Position numbers and translations under genes: made by a program. Under the pieces are notes generated by a model, which had not been told where the DNA came from, did not search any database, and saw only the letters and a list, made by a program, of their open reading frames with translations. A DNA stretch of 64,000 bases, from positions 186,001-250,000 of the forward strand of contig CAWJXW010000009.1 of the NCBI GenBank assembly GCA_963846925.1, in the 5' to 3' direction. Origin of the DNA: JAQBQB01 sp963846925 (GTDB taxonomy: Bacteria > Gemmatimonadota > Gemmatimonadetes > Gemmatimonadales > Gemmatimonadaceae). Shown piece by piece: positions 25,918 through 34,579 of the stretch (position 1 is the stretch's first letter; the number at the start of each line of letters is the position of its first letter).

Positions 25918-27120
25918 TCACGCCTCGATCGGCGCCGGCGGCGTGGAGACCACGGCCGCGACCTGTGCCTCGTCCAGGTACGCGATCGCGCGCTCGATCA
26001 GCGCGTCGCGGTCGATGTCGGCGTCGATGGTCCGGGTCGCAAGCTTTTCGCGCACGATGTCGTTGAGCGACGGTCGCCGCGCCGGCGCGCCGGATGTCGT
26101 GACGCGGTGCAGCTCGGGGCGGCGGAGGTCCAGCTGGAAGCTCAGCGCGCGGCGCTTGTACTCCCGGATCGACTTGTGATCGAGCTCGCGCGCGACGTGC
26201 CGCGGAATGTCCCACACGGTGAGACGCACGATCTTGTCGTCGATGCCATCGACGCACGCGTCGACGATCGAGCGAATTCGGCCGTCGATTTCCGACGCGG
26301 CGAGATTGCGAGCGTTGATCTGCGGCAGCTCGATCAGAGGGCGCGACGGTGGCAGCAGATGAAACCGCTGTTCACCCGTGACGAGGTCGCGCTCGATGAA
26401 TCCCTTCCCCTTCGGCCCGGTTTCGCCCTTGGGATCCTCCTCGCGCCGTTCACCCCACGTGTCGACACTCGTGTAGTCGATCGAGCCGCTGAAGTACGCG
26501 TTCGGTTTGACTTCGCGATACACGTGGTAGTGGCCGAGCGCGATGTAGTCCCACGCCGGAGCATTCAACTCGGACGGCGATACCTCCACGGGCGGACGGT
26601 CCCACGCGACGCTGTCCGTCAGGCCTTCGATGCCACAGTGCATCGCCAGGACGTTGAACCGTGCGTTCGAGTCGACCGTGAACGACGGCTTCACCAATCC
26701 CGGCACGTCGGGAACCGCCAGGACGGAAAGATCGAGGTGCGGGTACGAGAGCCGTCGCGGTTCGCGATCCACGACGTCGAGGCCGTTGAGCTGGGCGAAG
26801 AGCTGCAGAATGCCGCCCGTCTCGCTGGTGCGCGGCGTGTCGTGGTTGCCCGCGACGAGAACGATCGCCGACTCCGGTAGGGCGGTGACCAACCGGTTGA
26901 ACTGGAGGAAGGCGTGGACGATCGCCTGGTTCGAGGGGCGGACGTTGTGAAAGACGTCCCCCGCCACGACGACGAGCTCAGGCCGCAGATCGATGATCCG
27001 ATCCACCACCAAACGGAACGTCGCGGCGACGTCGGCTTCGCGCTGGTTGACCCCGGTTGGTGTCAGCCGTTGATACTGCCGGTAGCCTAAGTGCAGGTCG
27101 GAGAGGTGAACCAGGCGCAT
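25918..27120 (-). CDS. sbcD: Mre11/SbcD-type DNA exonuclease
   Basis: 400 residues from ATG 27120 (MRLVHLSDLHLGYRQYQRL). Calcineurin-like phosphoesterase motifs are complete: SDLHLG, AGDVFHN, VAGNHDTPR, AMHCG and ALGHYHVYREV, the ligands for two manganese ions. A C-terminal capping/Rad50-binding region follows. Works with the next gene as the double-strand-break nuclease. The stop is one base from the rad50 start. A longer in-frame extension to 27258 is low-complexity and unlikely. Confidence 0.92.
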   Translation of the reverse strand: MRLVHLSDLHLGYRQYQRLTPTGVNQREADVAATFRLVVDRIIDLRPELVVVAGDVFHNVRPSNQAIVHAFLQFNRLVTALPESAIVLVAGNHDTPRTSETGGILQLFAQLNGLDVVDREPRRLSYPHLDLSVLAVPDVPGLVKPSFTVDSNARFNVLAMHCGIEGLTDSVAWDRPPVEVSPSELNAPAWDYIALGHYHVYREVKPNAYFSGSIDYTSVDTWGERREEDPKGETGPKGKGFIERDLVTGEQRFHLLPPSRPLIELPQINARNLAASEIDGRIRSIVDACVDGIDDKIVRLTVWDIPRHVARELDHKSIREYKRRALSFQLDLRRPELHRVTTSGAPARRPSLNDIVREKLATRTIDADIDRDALIERAIAYLDEAQVAAVVSTPPAPIEA

Positions 27121-27143
27121 GCGGCGGGAGGCGTTGAACGAAT

Positions 27144-27980
27144 CTAACGCTCTCGACGCTCTGCCGTACGCATGTGTTGGATGATTCTCATCTGCAGTCG
27201 CAGCGCGGCCGCTGCGGGAGGATTCGTCACCGACGTCAACACGACGATGTTGAACCACGACTCACTGAGCCATCCGCGCCTTCGGTCGAGCACCATCGTC
27301 CCGCTCACCGTCCCTTGCTCGAGCACAGTCTGGGAAGCGGCCCCCGGGCCGCTCGCCGGTTGCATCTCGCCGCGCATCGACACGAACGCCAGCTCGCCCG
27401 CGTGGGTCACCGAGTCGAGGCGCAGCGTCACATGCAGCATACCCGACAGCTGCGCACCGAACTGCGTGCCGGACGGCAACGGCATCTCGCGCATCCACGT
27501 TTCGCCGACCTTGATCGGACCCTTGGGGAACGTCGCGGGCATCAGTGAAACGAGGTGCGCTACCTCGCGCGGTGTGCCCGCCGCCTCCATAGCCAGCAGC
27601 CCTTCGGGCGTGACGCGGAAGCGCACCCGTTGACCCCGCAGCCGAGCCTCCATCTGTCGAGCGGCGACGATCCCGCGCTGGTCGGTGCTCCAGAACCTCA
27701 CCGAATCGGTGACGGCGAGGACGGCCGTCTCATCGTTCGCCTCCCCCTCGACGATTGCCCGGGAAAACATGGCCATCGTCGTGATCAGGCTCGCCGGACC
27801 CACGCCGGTTCGCGTGACCCCGGCGCCGGTGTAATCCGTCTCCTGGTCGAGGCGCATGCGAAGCGTGTCGCCGGCCCGCGGCCGGATCTGCAGCAGCAGT
27901 TCCTGTGCGAACGCGCCGTGGACCGAGACGACCGCGAACAGTCCAACGCTTGCGCCGATGCGGACCCGCCGCGGGAACAT
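27144..27980 (-). CDS. Secreted protein, DUF6263-like
   Basis: 278 residues. A signal peptide (IGASVGLFAVVSVHGAFAQ) predicts export. The mature protein is beta-rich (LLLQIRPRAGDTLRMRLDQE, ALVSLMPATFPKGPIKVGETW, GELAFVSMRGEMQPASG) and matches the style of DUF6263 periplasmic proteins. It lies between herA and mre11 genes with gaps of 8 and 23 bases, so it is co-transcribed with cytoplasmic DNA-repair genes, which is odd for an exported protein. ATG 27980 is the only good start. Function unknown. Confidence 0.65.
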   Translation of the reverse strand: MFPRRVRIGASVGLFAVVSVHGAFAQELLLQIRPRAGDTLRMRLDQETDYTGAGVTRTGVGPASLITTMAMFSRAIVEGEANDETAVLAVTDSVRFWSTDQRGIVAARQMEARLRGQRVRFRVTPEGLLAMEAAGTPREVAHLVSLMPATFPKGPIKVGETWMREMPLPSGTQFGAQLSGMLHVTLRLDSVTHAGELAFVSMRGEMQPASGPGAASQTVLEQGTVSGTMVLDRRRGWLSESWFNIVVLTSVTNPPAAAALRLQMRIIQHMRTAERRER

Positions 27981-27988
27981 GCGAGGGC

Positions 27989-29962
27989 TCAGAATCCGTA
28001 CGGGTCGTCGGCGGGGGCCGAGCGGATCGCCGCCGCGGGCTGACGCTCCGCCGCCTGCGCCGCGACGATGGGCTTGAGCTGCGACAGGAAGAACTTCTTC
28101 ACGTCGGCCGGGCGCTCGCGCATCGTCGCGTTCCGCGCGCGAATCACTTCCTCGTCGTCCCGAATGCCGACCGCGTCGCGCACCCAATTCAACGTGACGG
28201 ACGGATCGAGCGACCGCAGACTGCGGAGCACCGCCGCGTCGAGGTCGATGTCCACCGCCTGCGGATACTTCTCGATCCCGTCGCGGCCGCGCATGATGGC
28301 CGGCCTGGGAAATCGGACGAAGATCGGCTGCGTGAAATGCGGATGCCGCACCATCAGCTGCCCCTTTTCCAGCGTCGCGAGCTTGGTCTTCACGGCTTGG
28401 CTCAGCACGGCGTACCCCGGGGTCGCCAACTCGTCGGCGTCCATGCGGCCGAAGAGCGCCGTCCCGGAATTGCCGACGACCCGGCGATGGACCTGCGAAC
28501 GGAATTGCTGCGCTCCGAAGAGCACGAGACCGAGGTACCGGCCGCGTTCCGCGAGATCGAGCAGCATCTTTCGCACATAGGTGTCTTGTCCATCGTTCGG
28601 CGCGTACTTGTTCAGCTCGTCGACGAACACGATGACGTGATTCACGCCGAGGTCGCGCTTCTCGAGGTGCTCGCGAAGGCGAGTGACGACGCGCGCAAAG
28701 ATCAGGTCCTGCGCGTCCTCCTCGAGCGAGGCGACGTCGATCACGTACACCGTGCGGTCTTGAAAGCTCCCGAACGGCAGGTCGCTGACCGTTCCGGCGT
28801 CCGTGACTAGCCCGGCGCACCGGGTCGAAATATTGGAAAGCCGGTTCCGAACCTTGCGGATCGTCGCCACGTGGTGCGTCCGCCACCCCTCGTTCCCCTT
28901 GTTCTCCATAGCCGAGAGCACGTCGCGGAACCACATCTCGAGATCGGCGAACGAGCGGACGAGGTAGCGTTTGTTCCCGAGAAGGGGATCGGAAAAATCG
29001 CGGTCCACGATCCGCTCTCGAATGAAGTCGATCAGCGCGTCGGCCTTCGCGTCGACGTCGTCCTTGTTGAGCAGCACCTCGGCGTACTGCAGCACCTCGC
29101 GAAGGCCCCACGTGAGCGGCGTCACATTGTGCGTCAGCTCGTCGTTGGAGCGCAGGGTGTTGAGCGAGAACCCGTCCGATTTGAAGGGCGCGAAGTACTG
29201 GACGTTCTCGAACGGCGTGGCCGGGACGCCGCACTTGTCGTAGAGGGCCATGTCCCGATCGTCGATCGTGCCGGGCTGGTCCAAGAAACAGAGGTCCGGT
29301 CCTTTGACGTTGAAGCACACCGCCGCGATCGAACCTTTCTGCGCCGGAAAGTGCGTGAAGATCGAGCCCATGATCCACTCGATCGCGCTCGTCTTCGTCG
29401 CGAGGCCGGACACGCCCGTGATGTTCAGGTGCGCGGCCTCGGGTCCGATCAGGAAATCGGCGTCGAGGTAGATCGGCGCGTCGGTGCCGCCGGCGTGGTA
29501 CACGCCGATCGGGATGCCCGTGCGCGCGCCGTCGCGGAGGTACGCGTCCATACGCAGCGCCACTTCAACGTCCTGGTCCCCGGCGAGATACACCTGCCCC
29601 ATCCCCACCGGTTGCAGCGGTTCCTCGGGGATCTGCCGGAGCACCGCCGCGGTGTACAGCCGGATCTCCGCTCGGCGCGTCGCCGCGAGCGACGCCGACG
29701 TCGGCGCGCCGTCGTGGCCGAGGACGTCGTGCAGCGGCGTGGCGAGGTCGGTGTAGCTGAACCCCTCGACCACGACACCGTAGATCTGCGGGATCTGGCC
29801 GTTGACCGGCGCGTCGCCCTGCACGCGAACGATCGTGCCGATGCCGACGGGCGAGTCGAGCGCCGTCCAGAAATGAAATTCGTGCGGCGTGTTCGGCTTG
29901 CGCTCCGTGGCGACCACGCGGCCGAGCGCGGCGGGGGCTGATTCGTTCGGGGGGAGGGTCAC
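27989..29962 (-). CDS. herA: HerA-like DNA-translocating ATPase (DUF87)
   Basis: 657 residues. An N-terminal HAS-barrel-like domain (about 10-150) precedes a HerA/FtsK-type ATPase. The phosphate loop reads GVSGLATKTS at 183-192, a variant without the usual GK pair. Walker B is IVFVDEL at 444-450, and the segment LFGAQQFRSQVHRRVVGNSG is conserved in HerA. HerA hexamers pump DNA to the NurA nuclease for 5'-end resection in archaea. GTG or ATG at 29962 overlaps the NurA-like stop by four bases, and mre11-rad50 lie downstream, as in archaeal operons. Confidence 0.85.
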   Translation of the reverse strand: MTLPPNESAPAALGRVVATERKPNTPHEFHFWTALDSPVGIGTIVRVQGDAPVNGQIPQIYGVVVEGFSYTDLATPLHDVLGHDGAPTSASLAATRRAEIRLYTAAVLRQIPEEPLQPVGMGQVYLAGDQDVEVALRMDAYLRDGARTGIPIGVYHAGGTDAPIYLDADFLIGPEAAHLNITGVSGLATKTSAIEWIMGSIFTHFPAQKGSIAAVCFNVKGPDLCFLDQPGTIDDRDMALYDKCGVPATPFENVQYFAPFKSDGFSLNTLRSNDELTHNVTPLTWGLREVLQYAEVLLNKDDVDAKADALIDFIRERIVDRDFSDPLLGNKRYLVRSFADLEMWFRDVLSAMENKGNEGWRTHHVATIRKVRNRLSNISTRCAGLVTDAGTVSDLPFGSFQDRTVYVIDVASLEEDAQDLIFARVVTRLREHLEKRDLGVNHVIVFVDELNKYAPNDGQDTYVRKMLLDLAERGRYLGLVLFGAQQFRSQVHRRVVGNSGTALFGRMDADELATPGYAVLSQAVKTKLATLEKGQLMVRHPHFTQPIFVRFPRPAIMRGRDGIEKYPQAVDIDLDAAVLRSLRSLDPSVTLNWVRDAVGIRDDEEVIRARNATMRERPADVKKFFLSQLKPIVAAQAAERQPAAAIRSAPADDPYGF

Positions 29963-30954
29963 ATCACCGCTCGGAGAAACTCTTCACAGTCGCGAACTCC
30001 GTAGACCATCTTGTCCCATCGCCCGTCCGGCAGCGCCAGCGGCGCCGCCTCGGCGAGGATCCAACGCGAAACTTCGTCGGCGCGCGCGCCGATGTCATCT
30101 CGGCCGGACGGCGCTGAGACCTCGACGCGGACCAGCCCCCACATCGGCTCGCGCCCGACTCGATCGCGGAGGCGCAGATACCAACTTGCTACGGGCGCCC
30201 GTTTTTCGTGGTTAATCAGGAAGACGCTCGTTCGCTCCGCCGCGTCGAGGCCCAGCGTCACCCTGAGCGCATCGCCCTGCACATAAAGGGTGCGGTGGCT
30301 CTTCACCACGCCGACGGCGCACGCCGACCGGGCGATCGGCTGGGCTGCGCTGATGCCGCCATCGATCAGCAGCGGGCGCGTTTCCGCGCCGCACCACTGC
30401 TGCGCCAAGGCGTGCTCGAGCGACTCCCGGTCGTTTCGCACGAGGTTCCGCGCGAGCTCACGCAGCGCGAGCGGGTGCTCGATCGTCTCCGCGGCGCCGG
30501 CCGTCGTGTCACGGACGTGAGCGCCGCTCGCGTCGAGCGCGCGCCGGTCGGACGCGCTCAGGTATCGCGCGGGAACGTAGATGCGCTGATCGACGCGATG
30601 ACTCCACGTGAACATGCGCCGGTCGCGTCGCTCACGGATCACGGCGCCGATCGTCCCCGCGACGATGGGCACGCCGCCGGGCCGGTACATCTTCACGGTG
30701 CTCTCCTGGCGTCCGTCGAGAAACGCGGCGATCGCTACCTCGGGCTCTCCGCGCACCGCGATCGCACGCAGGTCCCCACCTTCGATCACCGTGGCCTGGG
30801 CGAGCTTCGGCGGATCGGCAGGTTCGGCCACGAACTCCAGCGGAGCCTCGCCTTCGATCGCTTCGCCGTCCGGAAAGATGGAGGCGAGCCACCGGCCGAT
30901 CGCGTGATCGGGTCGTACGCTTCCCAGCTCAGGACCCGCGCTCGTCGCTGTCAT
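29959..30954 (-). CDS. nurA: NurA-like 5'-3' nuclease
   Basis: 331 residues. Motifs consistent with a NurA domain: FLDG at 78-81 (first acidic motif), RPLLIDGG at 193-200 (second), GVVKS at 215-219, and a C-terminal WGLVRVEVS. NurA degrades DNA 5' ends as a dimer inside the HerA ring. Sequence similarity alone is moderate, but four-base overlaps with herA on one side and a methyltransferase on the other, and mre11-rad50 downstream, strongly support the call. ATG 30954. If not NurA, it is an uncharacterised HerA partner. Confidence 0.65.
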   Translation of the reverse strand: MTATSAGPELGSVRPDHAIGRWLASIFPDGEAIEGEAPLEFVAEPADPPKLAQATVIEGGDLRAIAVRGEPEVAIAAFLDGRQESTVKMYRPGGVPIVAGTIGAVIRERRDRRMFTWSHRVDQRIYVPARYLSASDRRALDASGAHVRDTTAGAAETIEHPLALRELARNLVRNDRESLEHALAQQWCGAETRPLLIDGGISAAQPIARSACAVGVVKSHRTLYVQGDALRVTLGLDAAERTSVFLINHEKRAPVASWYLRLRDRVGREPMWGLVRVEVSAPSGRDDIGARADEVSRWILAEAAPLALPDGRWDKMVYGVRDCEEFLRAVM

Positions 30955-31713
30955 GAACCGACCCGACCCGCGAGGACGATCACGGGCCACACGATTCGTC
31001 GCGGAGCGCCGTCCCGCCAGATCGCGAGCAGTTCCTCCCCGACGGCCACGACGGGGTCCACGCCGTTCGCTTTCTTGTAACGCGCCGTCGCCGACATGCT
31101 TCCCATGTATCCCACGATCTGTGGCAGCGTCCAGTCGTTTTCCAACGAGAACGGCGGCGCGTCGATTCGCTCGAAGGGAAACGAGATCGTCCGGTACTCC
31201 GAGTCGACGTACTTCCGCTCGGGCGGCCAATAGGCCCCGATGTCCTCGAACATGAACCTGCGCAACACCTCGCCGACGTCGCCTTCCATGCGCGGCGCGG
31301 CGTAGGTCCACGCGACGATCGGCACATCGGGGCCGCTCGCGGCGCGCTTGACCTCCTCATAAAAGGCGTCGTGCGCGAACCAGTGCAGCGCCTGCGCGAC
31401 GGCGATCGCGTCGATCGCGTCGGATCGGATCGCGGCCTGCTCCGCCGCGCACGCCGCCCAGCCGACATTCGGCTCCTTCGACGCCCGCGCCAACTGGTCC
31501 TGCGCTCAGATCCGTTCCCACGACGAAGTCGAAGCGACGGGCGATGTCGGCGGTCGCCTGACCCGAGCCGGCACCGCAGTCCCAGGCGATCCGCCGGCTG
31601 GGTGCGAGCGACGCGAAATAGTCGATGAGCGCCGCCGGATACCGGGGGCGAAACGCGGAGTACGCTGCTGAGACTGACGAGAAATGATCGGCGGGACGGC
31701 TCGCGCCGCTCAC
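30951..31713 (-). pseudogene. Class I SAM-dependent methyltransferase, frame interrupted
   Basis: About 253 residues when one base is corrected. SAM motif WDCGAGSGQATADIA, then GTDLS, then the post-motif segment IAVAQALHWFAHDAFYEEVKR. This is the FkbM/UbiE-like small-molecule type, often annotated as class I methyltransferase (trans-aconitate-like). GTG 31713 overlaps the O-methyltransferase stop. An extra C around 31498-31500 shifts the frame after LSAG. The gene ends with a four-base overlap into the NurA-like gene. Substrate unknown. Confidence 0.7.
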
Positions 31714-32339
31714 CGCACGACCGCGACCGCGACGCCGTCGTGGGTCGGAACGATGATCCCGAGAACGCGCGAATCGGTCGCCAGACGGCGATTGAACTCC
31801 CTGACCGCGCGCGTGCGATCGTCGGTCTCGTCCTGCTCGTACACTCGGCCGCCCCAGAGCGCGTTGTCGGCGATGATCAGCCCGCCGGGACGCACCAGCC
31901 GCAACGCCCAATCGAGATACGTCGGCAGCGGCTCCTTGTCGGCGTCGAGAAAGATCGCGTCGAAGCGTTCGCCATCGAGCGACGGCAGGACGTCGAGCGC
32001 GCGGCCAACCTTCACCTCGATCCGATCCGTGAGCCCCGCCCGCTCGATGTAACGGCGCGCGAAATCGGCATGCTTGGATTCGATCTCGATCGTGAGGAGC
32101 CGGCTTCCCGGCGGCAGCGCGCGAGCCATGCAGATCGCCGAGTAGCCGCCCAGCGTTCCGACCTCGAGCACGCGTCGCGCGCCGATGGACGTGAGCAGCA
32201 CCTGCAACAGCCGGCCTTCGTCGGCCGAGATGGCGATCGGCGGGAGTCCGGTGCGGTCGGCTTCCTCCCGCAGCGCCGAAAGGATCTCGTCCTCTGCGCT
32301 GAACAGTCCTGCGATGTAGTCCCCAGCTCGATCTGACAT
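31710..32339 (-). CDS. O-methyltransferase (caffeoyl-CoA OMT family)
   Basis: 209 residues. SAM-binding motif VLEVGTLGGYSAICMARAL, then TIEIE, then the metal-site stretch DAIFLDADKEPLPTYLDWAL and ADNALWGG. This is the cation-dependent family (catechol, caffeoyl-CoA or macrolide hydroxyl groups). Bacterial members often methylate catechol-like metabolites or act on unknown substrates. ATG 32339. The stop overlaps the next methyltransferase start (GTGA). No repair role is known for the family. Confidence 0.88.
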   Translation of the reverse strand: MSDRAGDYIAGLFSAEDEILSALREEADRTGLPPIAISADEGRLLQVLLTSIGARRVLEVGTLGGYSAICMARALPPGSRLLTIEIESKHADFARRYIERAGLTDRIEVKVGRALDVLPSLDGERFDAIFLDADKEPLPTYLDWALRLVRPGGLIIADNALWGGRVYEQDETDDRTRAVREFNRRLATDSRVLGIIVPTHDGVAVAVVR

Positions 32340-32360
32340 CGTGGCTACTCTGCCTCGGTG

Positions 32361-32639
32361 CTATTCGACGCCGATGTCCCAGGCTTGCTGCAGATCCTTG
32401 CGCGAGTACGCGCGGAACGCGGTGAGCGTCTGCGTCCGCTGAATCCCCGGCACGGTCGGAAAGACCTCGGTCACCACGTGCGCGATCTGATCGTACTCCG
32501 ACACCCGCACGATCGCGACCAGATCCCAATCGCCCGAGACCGAATACACCTCGGTCACGCCCTCCACGCCGGCGAGCATGTTCGCCGCCGTCGGAATGAG
32601 CGTCGGATCGACCCGGATCAGCACGATCGTCGTGATCAT
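32361..32639 (-). CDS. Lrp/AsnC ligand-binding (RAM) domain protein
   Basis: 92 residues (MITTIVLIRVDPTLIPTAAN ... VEGVTEVYSVSGDWDLVAIV). This is the RAM effector domain of Lrp/AsnC regulators without the helix-turn-helix. Such stand-alone domains assemble into octamers and bind amino acids. ATG 32639 overlaps the upstream gene by four bases. It may modulate a full-length Lrp protein elsewhere. Confidence 0.8.
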   Translation of the reverse strand: MITTIVLIRVDPTLIPTAANMLAGVEGVTEVYSVSGDWDLVAIVRVSEYDQIAHVVTEVFPTVPGIQRTQTLTAFRAYSRKDLQQAWDIGVE

Positions 32640-33148
32640 TCGACGGTCGTCGTGGGCGGACAGGGTGGCACGTTGAGGAGCCACAGCCCCGAGATGCGGT
32701 TCTTGTCGTCCACGTCGAACAAGAGGTCTTTGGCGACCCGCACGGTGCGCGCGCCGCGCGGCGCACCGAGGCGGAAATGAAAGTTGCGCTGGCCCGCGTC
32801 CACTTCCGCGAACAGATGCGTGTCGACTTCCAGCGACGCGACGTCCGCCTTGGTTTTGCTCACCGGGACGACGACTTGGACGTCCTCGATCTGCGTCGGG
32901 AGCGACAGCGAAGGGATCTGGCGCACGTCGGGCCACACCGCGACCTCGACGCCCGCGATCCTGCCCGCCGCCACGTCCAGGATGACCCATGAGCCGTCGG
33001 ATCCCTCGAGACCGACCGACCCCGACAACCCGTCACCCGACGTCCGCGGCCTTAGCTGCGCCGAGAGAATGTCGGTGTCGGGGTCCCACGTGTATTCGAC
33101 TGCCGCCGGCGAGGCGTCCGCCGGCCTGATGTCTACGGCAACCTTCAC
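32636..33148 (-). CDS. DUF2283-like protein
   Basis: 170 residues from GTG 33148, chosen because GGAGGAGAGG lies just before it; TTG 33172 is an alternative. The N-terminal half has VEYTWDPDTDILSAQL and SWVILDVAAGRIAGVEVA, like the DUF2283 fold (small beta proteins with a D-x-x-D-x-hydrophobic pattern). The C-terminal half is a second beta module ending in ISGLWLLNVPP. It is the first gene of the tightly overlapping operon that continues to the NurA-HerA-Mre11-Rad50 genes. Function unknown. Confidence 0.6.
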   Translation of the reverse strand: MKVAVDIRPADASPAAVEYTWDPDTDILSAQLRPRTSGDGLSGSVGLEGSDGSWVILDVAAGRIAGVEVAVWPDVRQIPSLSLPTQIEDVQVVVPVSKTKADVASLEVDTHLFAEVDAGQRNFHFRLGAPRGARTVRVAKDLLFDVDDKNRISGLWLLNVPPCPPTTTVE

Positions 33149-33331
33149 GAACCTCTCCTCCAATCGAGTCAAGCGTCAATCTCGCACCCAGCGCGTCGAC
33201 GAGCAGTTCCGATTTCACGCCCCGCCGATCACCCTGTTGCGGCCTGTCGCAGTTTGCCCTTCACCGCACCGCGCCCGCCGCTCCCCGCACCCTCTCCGCA
33301 CCCCGCCTCCGCACCCCTCCCTCCCTCGCGG

Positions 33332-34525
33332 CTAAGATAAGCCCGCGGCGACGATTCGACGAACCCCCTCGAAGACGTCGGCGGTCGGGGCCGCGAACGA
33401 GACGCGGATCCACTCCGGCGCGCGGAACGCCGAGCCGGCCACCACCGCCACGTCGTGAGCGTCGAGCAGATGTTCGGCGGCTCGGGTGCCCGGCTCCGGA
33501 TCATCGGGGGACGCCTGACCGGCGCGCACGAACAGGTAGAACGCGCCTTCGGGCTCGAGCACCTCCAAACCCCCACCGCGAAGCTCGCTCAGCGCGCCGT
33601 CGCGACGTCGACGTAGCTCGCGCATCATCTCGGCGAGGGCCAATTGGTACGCGTTCGTGTCCGCCAGAGCCGACAGCGCCGCGTGCTGCGAGATGGTCGT
33701 CGCGTTGGAGGTCGTGTGCGACTGGAGCGCGGCCATCGATCGCGCCAGGGCCACCGGAGCGATCGACCACCCGATACGCCACCCAGGCATGGCCATCGAC
33801 TTCGCGAGGCCATCCACGACGACGAGTCGCCCCGATGACGGCGCGACCGAGAGCAGCGACGTCGCCTCGCCGGTGTAGCAAATCCCCCGGTAGATCTCGT
33901 CGCTCAGGATCCACCAGCCCGATTCGTCGGCGAACGCGACGATCTCCTCGAGCTCGGCGCGAGAGTACACCGCGCCCGTGGGATTGCTCGGCGAGTTGAG
34001 GATGAGACCGCGCGTCTTCGCGGTACGGGCGCGCTCCAGCTCGCGCGCCGAGATCTTGAATGCGTTCTCGCGCGGCCCGGTCACCGGCACGGCGGTCGCG
34101 CGAGCGATCGTGAGCATTTCGTAATAGCTGGTCCAGCCGGGCGTGGGGACGAGGACCTCGTCGCCCGCGGCGAAAAGCGCGAAGCACGCGTTGAACAGCG
34201 CCTGTTTGGTTCCCGCCGACACGACGACGGCGCTGGCATCCACCGGCGCGGCGCGTCGCCGGGCGGCGTCCTCGGCAATGATGGCGCGCAAGGGCTCGAT
34301 ACCGGCGACCGACGTGTACCGCGTGGCCCCGGCGTCGAGCGCTCGATGCGCCGCGTCGATCACGAACCGGGGCGTTGGGAAGTCCGGCTCGCCCGCCCCG
34401 AGGTCGATGATCGACCGCCCCTCCGCGCGCAGCCGCTTGGCCCGCGCGGACGCCGCGATGGTGGCGGATTCGTGCAAATGGTGGATGTTCGACGAAGGAG
34501 TGTAGTTGGTCACCGGTCGCCCCAC
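33332..34525 (-). CDS. PLP-dependent aminotransferase (aspartate aminotransferase, fold type I)
   Basis: 397 residues. Family signatures: LGAGEPDFPTP, TKQALFNACFALF, NSPSNPTGAVY, DEIYRGICY and the PLP lysine in GLAKSMAMPGWRIGW, followed by R in IRVSFA. It transfers the amino group between an amino acid and 2-oxoglutarate; substrate could be aspartate, aromatic or other amino acids. GTG 34525 gives a short extension; GTG 34513 (TNYTPSSNIHHL) is an alternative. It is divergent from the helicase-like gene across 54 bases. Confidence 0.9.
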   Translation of the reverse strand: MGRPVTNYTPSSNIHHLHESATIAASARAKRLRAEGRSIIDLGAGEPDFPTPRFVIDAAHRALDAGATRYTSVAGIEPLRAIIAEDAARRRAAPVDASAVVVSAGTKQALFNACFALFAAGDEVLVPTPGWTSYYEMLTIARATAVPVTGPRENAFKISARELERARTAKTRGLILNSPSNPTGAVYSRAELEEIVAFADESGWWILSDEIYRGICYTGEATSLLSVAPSSGRLVVVDGLAKSMAMPGWRIGWSIAPVALARSMAALQSHTTSNATTISQHAALSALADTNAYQLALAEMMRELRRRRDGALSELRGGGLEVLEPEGAFYLFVRAGQASPDDPEPGTRAAEHLLDAHDVAVVAGSAFRAPEWIRVSFAAPTADVFEGVRRIVAAGLS

Positions 34526-34529
34526 GCAG

Positions 34530-34536
34530 CTATACT
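34530..34536 (+). promoter_or_regulatory. Possible -10 element before the helicase-like gene
   Basis: TATACT at 34531-34536 in the 54-base divergent gap, about 44 bases before the ATG at 34580. A poor TTGGTC lies 19 bases upstream. Low confidence because the spacing is wide. Confidence 0.3.
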
Positions 34537-34579
34537 TACGTCCCCACTTATCACATCCCGACGCCTTCCGTCGATCTCA

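Noticed and set aside
27144..29378. A 744-residue reading frame on the minus strand
   Set aside because: Its N-terminal 450 residues are an Arg-rich shadow of the HerA-like gene. Only the DUF6263-like portion from 27980 is real.
31357..32766. A 469-residue reading frame across two methyltransferase genes
   Set aside because: It is a shadow of the O-methyltransferase that merges with the N-terminal half of the frame-broken methyltransferase.
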